17,037 nucleotides of DNA, taken from Alphaproteobacteria bacterium UBA6189 (GTDB lineage: Bacteria > Pseudomonadota > Alphaproteobacteria > Rickettsiales > UBA3002). The position numbers and the translations under genes were made by a program. Shown one piece after another: positions 7,943 through 13,512 of this stretch; position 1 is the stretch's first letter; every line of letters begins with the position of its first letter. Location: NCBI GenBank assembly GCA_002422745.1, contig DITH01000154.1, positions 8,850 to 25,886 on the forward strand. The letters are read 5' to 3'. Below the pieces are notes generated by a model. It saw only the letters and a program-made list of their open reading frames with translations, searched no databases and was not told the origin of the DNA.

Positions 7943-7994
7943 CAAGATTTTGTGGTCTGGGGGGCAATTCCGCCAGCGGGCGCTGGCGCTTTTT
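7922..7994 (+). ncRNA. Candidate small RNA ending in an orphan terminator
   Basis: A strong plus-strand terminator (7971-7994) has no plus-strand gene before it; all genes to its left as far as 4166 are on the minus strand. Between the symmetric TATATATA (7914-7921) and the terminator about 70 bases could be transcribed. They include a second hairpin at 7938-7957 (GACAACAAGA / TTTTGTGGTC, eight pairs and one mismatch). A TTGGTG at 7892-7897 could be a poor -35. The evidence is structural only; the start is a guess. Confidence 0.3.
7971..7994 (+). terminator. Orphan rho-independent terminator
   Basis: CGCCAGC (7971-7977) pairs with GCTGGCG (7982-7988); the 4-nt loop is GCGC or GGGC depending on how the central GC pairs are set. 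CTTTTT follows (7989-7994). There is no T-run on the other side, so it works only for plus-strand transcripts. Confidence 0.65.
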
Positions 7995-8003
7995 CTGTGC
8001 GTT

Positions 8004-8027
8004 CTATCCACAGGCGCTATCCACAGG
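8004..8027 (+). other. Two direct repeats CTATCCACAGG resembling DnaA boxes
   Basis: CTATCCACAGG stands at 8004-8014 and 8017-8027, 13 bp apart. Each differs by one base from the DnaA box TTATCCACA. The rest of the gap 7873-8194 holds the djlA-like promoter and the candidate small RNA on its left and nothing I recognise between 8028 and 8180 apart from a small inverted repeat CTTGC-GT-GCAAG (8158-8169). Confidence 0.4.
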
Positions 8028-8194
8028 TGAGCGAAATTTTTTCCCTGTTTTGATGTGGTTGCGCTGTCATCAAGTCGTCACAATGCTTTGCTAAGCTGGC
8101 CCTATCTTTTCGCTTGTTCCAAGAGTCGGTTTTCCGATGGCGGCAGGTGTTTATAGGCTTGCGTGCAAGTCTATGAAGTATGGAGACCATTATT

Positions 8195-8536
8195 ATGCGT
8201 TTCATTACGGGTATTCTCATCACCGGTGGTATGCTCCTTCTTGCGATGACGGTTGCTGCGGCAATCGGAGATGATTCTGAGCAGGCGCTACGCTGGACGG
8301 TGCAAATTGCAACTGTAGTTTGCATCGGAGGAGTTGTAATGGCTTTCACTCTGTTCGGGCCAGTTATGGACTATAAGGCTTGGATGCAACTTGCCGCCAT
8401 CGGCATGGTTGCCAATTGCGGGTGGTTGCAATTGCCGGAAGTGGTGGGTGTATACTCGCTACTTGCCTGGCTAGGCTTGGCATTAACGTTCGCGGTAAGT
8501 GTTTTTGTTTACACAACAGAACACTATCCGGGATAA
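8195..8536 (+). CDS. Small integral membrane protein, function unknown
   Basis: A 113-residue protein with four probable membrane helices at residues about 4-24, 36-56, 64-80 and 86-107, joined by short acidic loops (GDDSEQ). The ATG at 8195 is chosen because GGAG (8182-8185) lies nine bases upstream; an ATG at 8180 would add five residues but overlaps that site. I know no family that it matches. It stands alone: the djlA-like gene is divergent, and the next gene (DUF1476) is convergent, with a stable hairpin between. It could be a small stress or osmotic response membrane protein, but nothing in the sequence shows this. Confidence 0.72.
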   Translation: MRFITGILITGGMLLLAMTVAAAIGDDSEQALRWTVQIATVVCIGGVVMAFTLFGPVMDYKAWMQLAAIGMVANCGWLQLPEVVGVYSLLAWLGLALTFAVSVFVYTTEHYPG

Positions 8537-8544
8537 ATGCGCGA

Positions 8545-8578
8545 TCTTCCTCGCTTCGCTTCGGCGAGGCGAGGAAGA
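8545..8578. terminator. Stable 15-bp hairpin with UUCG tetraloop between convergent genes
   Basis: TCTTCCTCGC (8545-8554) pairs with GCGAGGAAGA (8569-8578). Inside, TTCGC / GCGAG continues the stem (one wobble) up to a C(UUCG)G tetraloop at 8559-8564. No T-run follows on either strand, so it may act as a bidirectional 3' end, perhaps Rho-assisted, or as a transcript-protecting hairpin for the membrane protein gene and the convergent DUF1476 gene. Confidence 0.55.
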
Positions 8579-8621
8579 CACCCTTATGATCGATGTTTCG
8601 TGGAGAAACCTAAGGCCGTTG

Positions 8622-8945
8622 CTAGCCTTCGCTCATGATCTGCTGTTTGGCGTCGTCGATCAGCGCATCCATGCGTGAACGCAGCGCCGCGGCATCGGTT
8701 TCCACGCCTGCCTGCTTCAGATCGGCCAGCACTTTTTGCAGCACATCGTCGTCGCCTGGCGCTTCGAAATCGGCCATCACCACTTCCTTGGCATAGGCTG
8801 CGGCGTCGTCGCCGGTTTTGCCAAGCAGGCCCGCAGCCCACTGGCCCAGCAGCTTATTGCGGCGATTGGTGACTTTAAAGCGCAGCTGTTCGTCGTGCGC
8901 GAATTTATTTTCAAAGCTTTGCTCGCGGCTATCGAATGTGGTCAT
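8622..8945 (-). CDS. DUF1476 family protein, F1-ATPase inhibitor subunit zeta homologue
   Basis: A 107-residue, helix-rich, charged protein. The family signatures are TFDSREQSFENKFAHDEQLRFKVTNRRNKLLG at residues 3-34 (given here only to locate it), AYAKEVVMADFE and GDDDVLQKVLADL. Members in Paracoccus and other alphaproteobacteria are the zeta subunit, which binds F1-ATPase through its N-terminus and blocks ATP hydrolysis. The ATG at 8945 is chosen because AAGGAG lies seven bases upstream and MTTFD matches relatives; the frame stays open further upstream without support. In many alphaproteobacteria this gene neighbours purC, as here, where it is divergent from purC with 129 bp between. A GC-rich hairpin lies in its leader. 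Confidence 0.92.
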   Translation of the reverse strand: MTTFDSREQSFENKFAHDEQLRFKVTNRRNKLLGQWAAGLLGKTGDDAAAYAKEVVMADFEAPGDDDVLQKVLADLKQAGVETDAAALRSRMDALIDDAKQQIMSEG

Positions 8946-8964
8946 GGTATGCTCCTTATCCTTA

Positions 8965-8987
8965 CCCCCGGCAGTATGCCGGAGGGG
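8965..8987 (-). promoter_or_regulatory. GC-rich hairpin in the leader of the zeta-subunit gene
   Basis: On the minus strand CCCC-T-CCGGC (8978-8987) can pair with GCCGGGGG (8965-8972) across a 5-nt loop, with one bulged base. It ends about ten bases before the AAGGAG ribosome binding site, so it could affect translation start or mRNA stability. No ligand-type structure is recognised. Confidence 0.35.
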
Positions 8988-9074
8988 CTGACGCATGTTA
9001 GCAACGAATCCTTACTGGACGTGCGCCGGGATTCCATTTATGGATGATTCCCACGAAAGTCAAATGAGGCAGGA

Positions 9075-9905
9075 ATGTCGAGCAAACACCCGATCTACGA
9101 GGGCAAAGCCAAAAAACTCTTCGAAGGGCCTGAACCCGGCACGCTGATTCAGCATTTCAAAGACGATGCGACCGCGTTTAATAATAAAAAGCGCGGCAGC
9201 ATTCAGGGCAAGGGAATCATTAATAACAAGATTTCCGAATTCCTGATGTCGCGCCTGAACGATATGGGCATCCCCACCCATTTCATTCGCGGCCTGAATA
9301 TGCGCGAGCAGCTGGTGCGTGCGGTGGATATCGTGCCGCTGGAAGTGATCGTGCGCAATTATGCAGCCGGTTCGTTCGCCGAGCGTTTCGGCGCGTTCGA
9401 GGGTGAATCGCTGGGCTCGCCGTTGATCGAGTTCTGCCTGAAGGACGACCGTCTGGGCGATCCGTTCATCGCCGAAGACCATATTTATGCCTTTGGCGTC
9501 GCGCAGCCGGAGGAGATCGACGAGATCCGCCATTATGCGCTGCGGATTAATGATTTCCTCTCGGGTCTGTTTTACGGCCATGGCATCCGCCTGATCGATC
9601 TTAAGCTCGAATTCGGGCGCTATTACGAGGGCGAGATGGAGATGATCGTGCTGGCGGATGAAATTTCGCCCGATACCTGCCGCCTGTGGGATCTCAGTAC
9701 CAACGAGAAAATGGACAAAGACCGTTTCCGCCGTGATCTGGGCAAAACGGAAGATGCTTACCGCGAAGTAGCGCGGCGTTTGGGCGTTCTCCCGGCGGCC
9801 AACATGGTGGAGCCCGCGCCGTTTGAGAAAGTAACCACGCTCAAGCCGCGTAAAAAAGCCAAAGAAAAAGCAGCGCCTAAAAACGCGCCTAAAAAGAAGA
9901 AATAA
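9075..9905 (+). CDS. purC: SAICAR synthetase PurC with extra lysine-rich tail
   Basis: PurC (phosphoribosylaminoimidazole-succinocarboxamide synthase) joins CAIR and aspartate with ATP to give SAICAR in purine synthesis. Both family signatures are present: [14 protein letters not shown] (87-100) and LIDLKLEFG (173-181). The early YEGKAKKLF (8-16) is the ATP-loop region. The start has GAGG and AGGA just upstream. The enzyme core ends near residue 250, the usual length; residues 252-276 are an added basic tail (KPRKKAKEK, then KKKK at the end) not needed for the fold. It is the first gene of a tight purC-purS-purQ unit (9 bp gap, then 4 bp overlap). The promoter must lie in the 129-bp gap shared with the divergent zeta gene; no good box was identified. 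Confidence 0.97.
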   Translation: MSSKHPIYEGKAKKLFEGPEPGTLIQHFKDDATAFNNKKRGSIQGKGIINNKISEFLMSRLNDMGIPTHFIRGLNMREQLVRAVDIVPLEVIVRNYAAGSFAERFGAFEGESLGSPLIEFCLKDDRLGDPFIAEDHIYAFGVAQPEEIDEIRHYALRINDFLSGLFYGHGIRLIDLKLEFGRYYEGEMEMIVLADEISPDTCRLWDLSTNEKMDKDRFRRDLGKTEDAYREVARRLGVLPAANMVEPAPFEKVTTLKPRKKAKEKAAPKNAPKKKK

Positions 9906-9914
9906 CGAGGAAGC

Positions 9915-10154
9915 ATGAAAGCCAAGGTACATATCACCCTGAAAAACGGCGTGCTGGACCCGCAGGGTCAGGCGATTGAATCGGCGCTTGATCATCTCGG
10001 TTTTTCCGGTGTTGGCGTGCGTGTGGGCAAATATATCGAGCTTGAGCTGAAAGAGACCAGCAAGGAAAAGGCGAAAGTTAGCGCCGAGCAGATGTGTGAA
10101 AAACTCCTCGCCAATACGGTGATTGAAAAATATTCGGTGGAACTGGCCGAATGA
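9915..10154 (+). CDS. purS: FGAM synthase subunit PurS
   Basis: A 79-residue protein, the small dimeric subunit that bridges PurL and PurQ and helps channel ammonia in the three-part FGAM synthase. KAKVHITLKNGVLDPQG at the N-terminus, VGKYIELEL in the middle and CEKLLANTVIEKYSVEL at the C-terminus are typical. AGGA (9908-9911 region) lies just before the ATG. The stop codon overlaps the purQ start as ATGA, so translation of the two subunits is coupled. Confidence 0.97.
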   Translation: MKAKVHITLKNGVLDPQGQAIESALDHLGFSGVGVRVGKYIELELKETSKEKAKVSAEQMCEKLLANTVIEKYSVELAE

Positions 10155-10840
10155 AATCCGCCGTTGTTATTTTCCCCGGCTCCAACTGCGATCGCGACGT
10201 GCTGAGCGTGATGAAAACGCAAGGCCTAAACCCGGTGCCGGTATGGCACGGGGCGGCCAGCCTGCCCGACGATGTGGATGTGGTAGTGTTGCCGGGTGGG
10301 TTCTCGTACGGCGATTATTTGCGGTGTGGCGCCATGGCGGCGCGCAGCCCGATCATGCAGGATGTCGTGGCTTTCGCCCATAAAGGCGGCCATGTGCTGG
10401 GAATTTGCAACGGCTTTCAGATTCTGTGCGAAGCCGGCTTACTGCCCGGCACGCTGATGCGTAACCAGCATCTGAAATTCAATTGTAAGGAAACTGCGTT
10501 GCGGGTGGAAGCGAACGATAATGCTTTTACCAGCACCTATCAGCCCGGCCAGGTGATTACGTTGCCCGTGGCCCATGCCGAAGGCAATTATTTTGCGGAT
10601 GACGCGACAATTGCGGCGCTGGAATCTGACGATCAGATTATACTACGCTACGCCACGGCGGCGGGCGCGATTGTACCGGAAGCGAATCCCAATGGGTCGC
10701 GTGCGAATATCGCCGGGATCAGTAATAAAGCGAAAAATGTGGTGGGAATGATGCCGCATCCCGAGCGCCATGCCGACCCGCTTACCGGCGGCACCGATGG
10801 GCTAGGCATTTTCGAAGCACTTAAGCAACGATTCGCTTAA
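10151..10840 (+). CDS. purQ: FGAM synthase glutaminase subunit PurQ
   Basis: A 229-residue class I glutamine amidotransferase that supplies ammonia to PurL. The nucleophile is Cys 86 in GHVLGICNGFQIL, and the His-Glu pair is His 203 and Glu 205 in MMPHPERH. The oxyanion motif LPGGFSYGDYLR is at 48-58. Length and motifs are complete. It overlaps purS by four bases. In relatives purL usually follows immediately; here the unit ends and convergent minus-strand small genes begin 17 bp later, without an obvious intrinsic terminator. Confidence 0.97.
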   Translation: MKSAVVIFPGSNCDRDVLSVMKTQGLNPVPVWHGAASLPDDVDVVVLPGGFSYGDYLRCGAMAARSPIMQDVVAFAHKGGHVLGICNGFQILCEAGLLPGTLMRNQHLKFNCKETALRVEANDNAFTSTYQPGQVITLPVAHAEGNYFADDATIAALESDDQIILRYATAAGAIVPEANPNGSRANIAGISNKAKNVVGMMPHPERHADPLTGGTDGLGIFEALKQRFA

Positions 10841-10857
10841 GTTCGCTGAGTCGACCT

Positions 10858-11004
10858 TTACACGTAAAACGACACACGGCTGGCGAACGTTACTTCTTTC
10901 GGCATCGGCTCGACCGTAACGCTGCGCGCGCGACGATAATCGCGGCGCGGGCGGCGTTCACGCGGCAACTGATCACTGATGCTAGCTATCGGCAAGACCT
11001 GCAT
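10858..11004 (-). CDS. Possible very basic small protein
   Basis: A 48-residue frame starting MQVLPIASISDQLPRERR, arginine-rich in the middle (RRPRRDYRRAR). It would overlap the end of the preceding minus-strand gene by 23 bp, and only a weak GAGA-type site precedes the ATG at 11004. The same frame is open for a further 39 codons inside the other gene. It may be real (a small nucleic-acid-binding protein) or a chance frame. Without comparison I cannot decide; it is listed because otherwise 10841-10981 would be empty. Confidence 0.3.
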   Translation of the reverse strand: MQVLPIASISDQLPRERRPRRDYRRARSVTVEPMPKEVTFASRVSFYV

Positions 11005-11260
11005 TTTCTTTCTCAATTGAATCGGGGGTGCGGTCAGGAATGGCGTCGTCGGCCATTTCCGGTGCTTTGGCGCGACCGCCGGTTTCTGCGGTTTCCGGGC
11101 GAATGCCCGAACTGGCAGCAAAGCCTTCGCGGTAGGATTTTTCTACCCGCCCATCGGCAGTGGAGCCATCATCGAGTGTTTTTTCAATTTGCTCATCCAC
11201 GCCGCGATGGGTTTCGGTACTGCTACCGGCATCGGGCTTGGTGGTATCGATAGTGCGCAT
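10982..11260 (-). CDS. Small hydrophilic hypothetical protein
   Basis: A 92-residue, highly charged protein (MRTIDTTKPDAGSSTETHR...) rich in Asp, Glu, Thr and Ala and without hydrophobic segments; it is probably disordered. The ATG at 11260 is chosen because GGAGG lies five bases upstream. An ATG at 11272 with AGGA before it is a possible alternative, and an open frame runs further upstream. No family is recognised. It is divergent from the 90-residue gene at 11485, and the 224 bp between hold a CtrA box. A possible -10 (TATAGC on the minus strand near 11290) is weak. Confidence 0.6.
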   Translation of the reverse strand: MRTIDTTKPDAGSSTETHRGVDEQIEKTLDDGSTADGRVEKSYREGFAASSGIRPETAETGGRAKAPEMADDAIPDRTPDSIEKENAGLADS

Positions 11261-11401
11261 GGCGGCCTCCATTATTTCCTGCAGACTAGCTATACGTGGA
11301 TTAAGGCGCAGTGGGGCAGGTGGGCTGCGATATAAGGGCGGCATCACTTGCTTATGCAGCGCCCGGCACGGCAAAGAAAAAAGTAACAATTTTATCAGTC
11401 G

Positions 11402-11433
11402 TTAACCCTGTATTAACCACTCGTTGCTATAGT
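11402..11433 (+). promoter_or_regulatory. CtrA box plus -10 promoter for the 90-residue gene
   Basis: TTAA (11402-11405), seven bases, then TTAAC (11413-11417) is an exact match to the CtrA binding consensus TTAA-N7-TTAAC. TATAGT (11428-11433, preceded by TG-C, an extended -10) follows 11 bases after the second TTAA. The box would cover about -38 to -24, the position known for CtrA-activated promoters. Transcription would start near 11440. Confidence 0.68.
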
Positions 11434-11484
11434 CGATGAAGAAGCGGGATACACCGCCACGAACGAACGGGATGGTGCAACGGG

Positions 11485-11757
11485 ATGAGCTACGGATACA
11501 ATGTCACGGCGGCGAGCTGCATCAATTATGGCCGCGCCGGCATGATCAGCCGCGAAGCGCAAGCGGTAGCAGATAAATATATCGGAGGCGGGGCAGCCAA
11601 AATCTTTGCTGCGATGCTGGATGACATGCTGGGCATGCCCGCTGTGTCGTACGCCGTCTCCAAGACCCCGGTGGTGGGCAGCGAGGTGAGCGACGCCGCT
11701 TCCTATGCTTCCCCTCCGGTGGTGCAGAATTCCGGTCGCAGCTGCGAGCGCACCTAA
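11485..11757 (+). CDS. Small hypothetical protein behind a CtrA-type promoter
   Basis: A 90-residue protein starting MSYGYNVTAASCINYGRAG, with a central segment (AKIFAAMLDDMLGMP) likely to be helical and a Ser/Val/Pro-rich end. There is no signal peptide or clear membrane helix, and no family is recognised. The ATG has only a weak ACGGG-type ribosome binding site. A full CtrA box with -10 lies 45-80 bp upstream and a strong terminator 27 bp after the stop, so it forms a complete single-gene unit. That supports it being real and suggests cell-cycle-dependent expression, if the organism uses CtrA as Caulobacter does. Confidence 0.65.
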   Translation: MSYGYNVTAASCINYGRAGMISREAQAVADKYIGGGAAKIFAAMLDDMLGMPAVSYAVSKTPVVGSEVSDAASYASPPVVQNSGRSCERT

Positions 11758-11784
11758 CAGAGTTTTACGTGGTTTGCCAACTGC

Positions 11785-11817
11785 GGGCGGTTCTTTCGGG
11801 AACCGCCCTTTTTTTTT
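11785..11817 (+). terminator. Strong rho-independent terminator
   Basis: GGGCGGTTC (11785-11793) pairs perfectly with GAACCGCCC (11800-11808) across a 6-nt loop, followed by nine T (11809-11817). It ends the 90-residue gene. Confidence 0.96.
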
Positions 11818-11865
11818 ATGTTCGCGTACGCTGGCGAAGGCTAGCCTGCGGTGGGATGGAACTTC

Positions 11866-11893
11866 TTGTTTGGTAGCGGAGATAGAGTAGGAT
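11866..11893 (+). promoter_or_regulatory. Candidate promoter of the amidase gene
   Basis: TTGTTT (11866-11871), a 16-bp spacer, and TAGGAT (11888-11893) end six bases before the ATG at 11900. Both boxes are mediocre. If used, the mRNA would start at the ATG. AGGA inside the same stretch could instead be the ribosome binding site. Confidence 0.35.
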
Positions 11894-11899
11894 GGACGC

Positions 11900-12619
11900 A
11901 TGATCATTCCCAAACCCTCCCTCAACCATGATGAGCGGCACGGCCAGGCCATCGATATGCTGGTGATGCATTACACCGACATGGAAAGCTGCGACGAAGC
12001 GCTGGCACGGTTATGCGACCTCGAGGCCCAGGTCTCGGCCCATTACGTGGTGAGTGAGGGGGGCGAGGTTTTCCAACTGGTGGAGGAATCGGCGCGTGCC
12101 TGGCACGCCGGGGAGAGCCATTGGCGGGGTCATAATAATATCAATGCGCGTTCGGTGGGGATTGAGATTTGTAATCCCGGGCACAGTAACGGATACGCGG
12201 ATTTTCCGGCACGGCAGATGAAGGCGGTGATCCGCCTGGCCCAGGAGATTATCGACCGGCATAGCATTCCGGCACGTAATGTGGTCGGCCATTCGGACAT
12301 CGCGTTCCTGCGCAAAATCGACCCCGGCGAAAAATTCGATTGGAAAGCCTGTGCGCGCAACGGGGTGGGGATTTTTCCGTTCGAGGCACGGCCCATGCCG
12401 GGGGCCGAGCTGGCGCCCGGCGATAAGGGAACGCCGGTGATGCGGCTGCAAACCGCACTGGCCAATTGGGGCTACGGGCTCAAGCTCGACGGCGATTACG
12501 GGCCGAAAACCAAAGCCTGCGTGGAAGCCTTCCAGCGGCATTACCGGCCGACAAACCTCGATGGGGTGTGGGATAATCACTGCGCCGGACTACTCGCCGC
12601 GCTGCTTGGGCTGGTGTAG
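11900..12619 (+). CDS. N-acetylmuramoyl-L-alanine amidase (Amidase_2, AmpD-like) with PG-binding domain
   Basis: A 239-residue protein. Residues about 15-150 form an Amidase_2 domain that cleaves the bond between N-acetylmuramic acid and L-alanine. The expected zinc ligands are visible: His 24 (MLVMHYT), His 131 (VVGHSDIAF) and Asp 141 (IDPGEKFDW). Glu 89 (SVGIEI) is the probable catalytic acid. Residues about 172-235 form a PG_binding_1 domain (GDKGTPVMRLQTAL, LDGDYGPKTKACVEAFQ). There is no signal peptide, so like AmpD it may recycle anhydro-muropeptides in the cytoplasm, although the wall-binding domain would fit an exported enzyme. Amidase, rnpB and mraZ are neighbours in several alphaproteobacteria. 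Four hairpins follow the stop codon. Confidence 0.93.
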   Translation: MIIPKPSLNHDERHGQAIDMLVMHYTDMESCDEALARLCDLEAQVSAHYVVSEGGEVFQLVEESARAWHAGESHWRGHNNINARSVGIEICNPGHSNGYADFPARQMKAVIRLAQEIIDRHSIPARNVVGHSDIAFLRKIDPGEKFDWKACARNGVGIFPFEARPMPGAELAPGDKGTPVMRLQTALANWGYGLKLDGDYGPKTKACVEAFQRHYRPTNLDGVWDNHCAGLLAALLGLV

Positions 12620-12624
12620 CTCAT

Positions 12625-12774
12625 CACGTTCAAGCAGGCTTGAACGTGCGAATCATGACGTATCTTTTTGGAAAGCGTGGTTTCCAAAAAGATACGAGCA
12701 TGATCTATCGTCGCGCACAGGCTTTGCCGAGCACGACGATGCAACGAATGCACCTTCGTGCCTGCACGAAGGTG
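12625..12774. repeat. Run of four consecutive hairpins between the amidase gene and rnpB
   Basis: The 150 bases hold four inverted repeats in series. The first, 12625-12648, is CACGTTCAAGC-AG-GCTTGAACGTG. The second, 12652-12704, is a 16-bp perfect stem (12659-12674 with 12681-12696), extended by ATCATG/CATGAT outside a small internal loop. The third, 12707-12740, has ATCGTCG/CGACGAT with a smaller GGC-TTT-GCC stem within. The fourth, 12751-12774, is CACCTTCGTGC-CT-GCACGAAGGTG. None has a classic T-run, so simple intrinsic termination is unlikely to explain all of them. They lie between the plus-strand amidase and the 3' end of the minus-strand rnpB. Confidence 0.85.
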
Positions 12775-12782
12775 AGTAATCC

Positions 12783-13316
12783 AGATGGCCTGTAAGCCGG
12801 GTTCTGTCCTGCCCCGTGAGGGGCATGGATGGCTATTCCTCTAGGCCCATCCTTGCGGAGGGGCTCAAGCAACCTACCCGCGCACGCTGTGGAACCAGCT
12901 TCCCGCTCGCTCGCGCGAGAAGGATGTGCGCCTATTCGGTCTTGCTCCCGGTGAGGTTTACCCTGCCACTTCCATTACTGGAAGCGCGGTGGTCTCTTAC
13001 ACCACCTTTTCACCCTTACCTTGTTCCATGTTCCCGGCGATTTCTGCTGAAATCACCATGGAATGCAGCTCCGCTGGCTCATGGCTGGCTCGGGCTGCTG
13101 CCCTCGCTAGCCGCAATCCGCGCGGCAAGGCGGTATCGTCTCTGTGGCACTGGCTCGCGGCTTGCGCCGGGCGGGCGTTACCCGCCACCGTGTTCCATGG
13201 AGCCCGGACTTTCCTCGGGGTGAAATGTTGGGTGCTCCGCAGATCGCACATGCTGTGCGATGCTTCGCGCGGCTTCGCCGGCTGATGGCTCGCGCGGCCT
13301 ACTGGCCTCGCCACCT
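12783..13316 (-). ncRNA. rnpB: RNase P RNA, enlarged A-type
   Basis: RNase P RNA is the catalytic RNA that removes 5' leaders from tRNA precursors. On the minus strand the universal elements appear in order: GAGGAAAGTCCGGGCTCC (13199-13216), ACGGTGGCGGGTAACGCC, AGTGCCACAGAGA, GTAAGGGTGAAAAGG (near 13007-13021), AGACCACCGCGC, AGGGTAAAC, GGGTAGGTTGCTTGAG, GGCCTAGA, and the 3' end ACAGAACCCGGCTTACAGGCC (given in part only). P1 can form between 13310-13316 (AGGTGGC) and 12783-12789 (GCCATCT), so the ends are good to a few bases. About 534 nt is long; the usual size is about 350-420. The excess lies in the P12 arm (about 13023-13128) and the P3 region. No clear promoter was identified beyond 13316. 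Confidence 0.95.
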
Positions 13317-13512
13317 TCATACGCGCCGTTTCCAAGCATTTGTTCGTGCCGCGTTCAAGCGTTACCTTGTTGGCGACCCATTTACCCCGCAGCCATCCGG
13401 CCATCTGGCAAAGGAAATATAGAGCAGGGATAGGCAAAAGGCGAATGAAATCAGCCGATTTTCACCAAACCTTCACACAAAACGGGCGATGTAACCGTTA
13501 AAACTGGCCTGT

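Noticed and set aside
8004..8027. Chromosomal replication origin
   Set aside because: Only two or three imperfect boxes, no adjacent origin-linked gene set and no long AT-rich unwinding element; kept only as a low-weight finding.
9060..9995. A 311-codon frame antisense to purC and the start of purS
   Set aside because: purC is a complete, well conserved gene; the antisense frame is a codon-bias shadow.
12816..13437. Open frames on both strands over the rnpB region
   Set aside because: They lie across a clear RNase P RNA with all conserved elements and show no protein family features.
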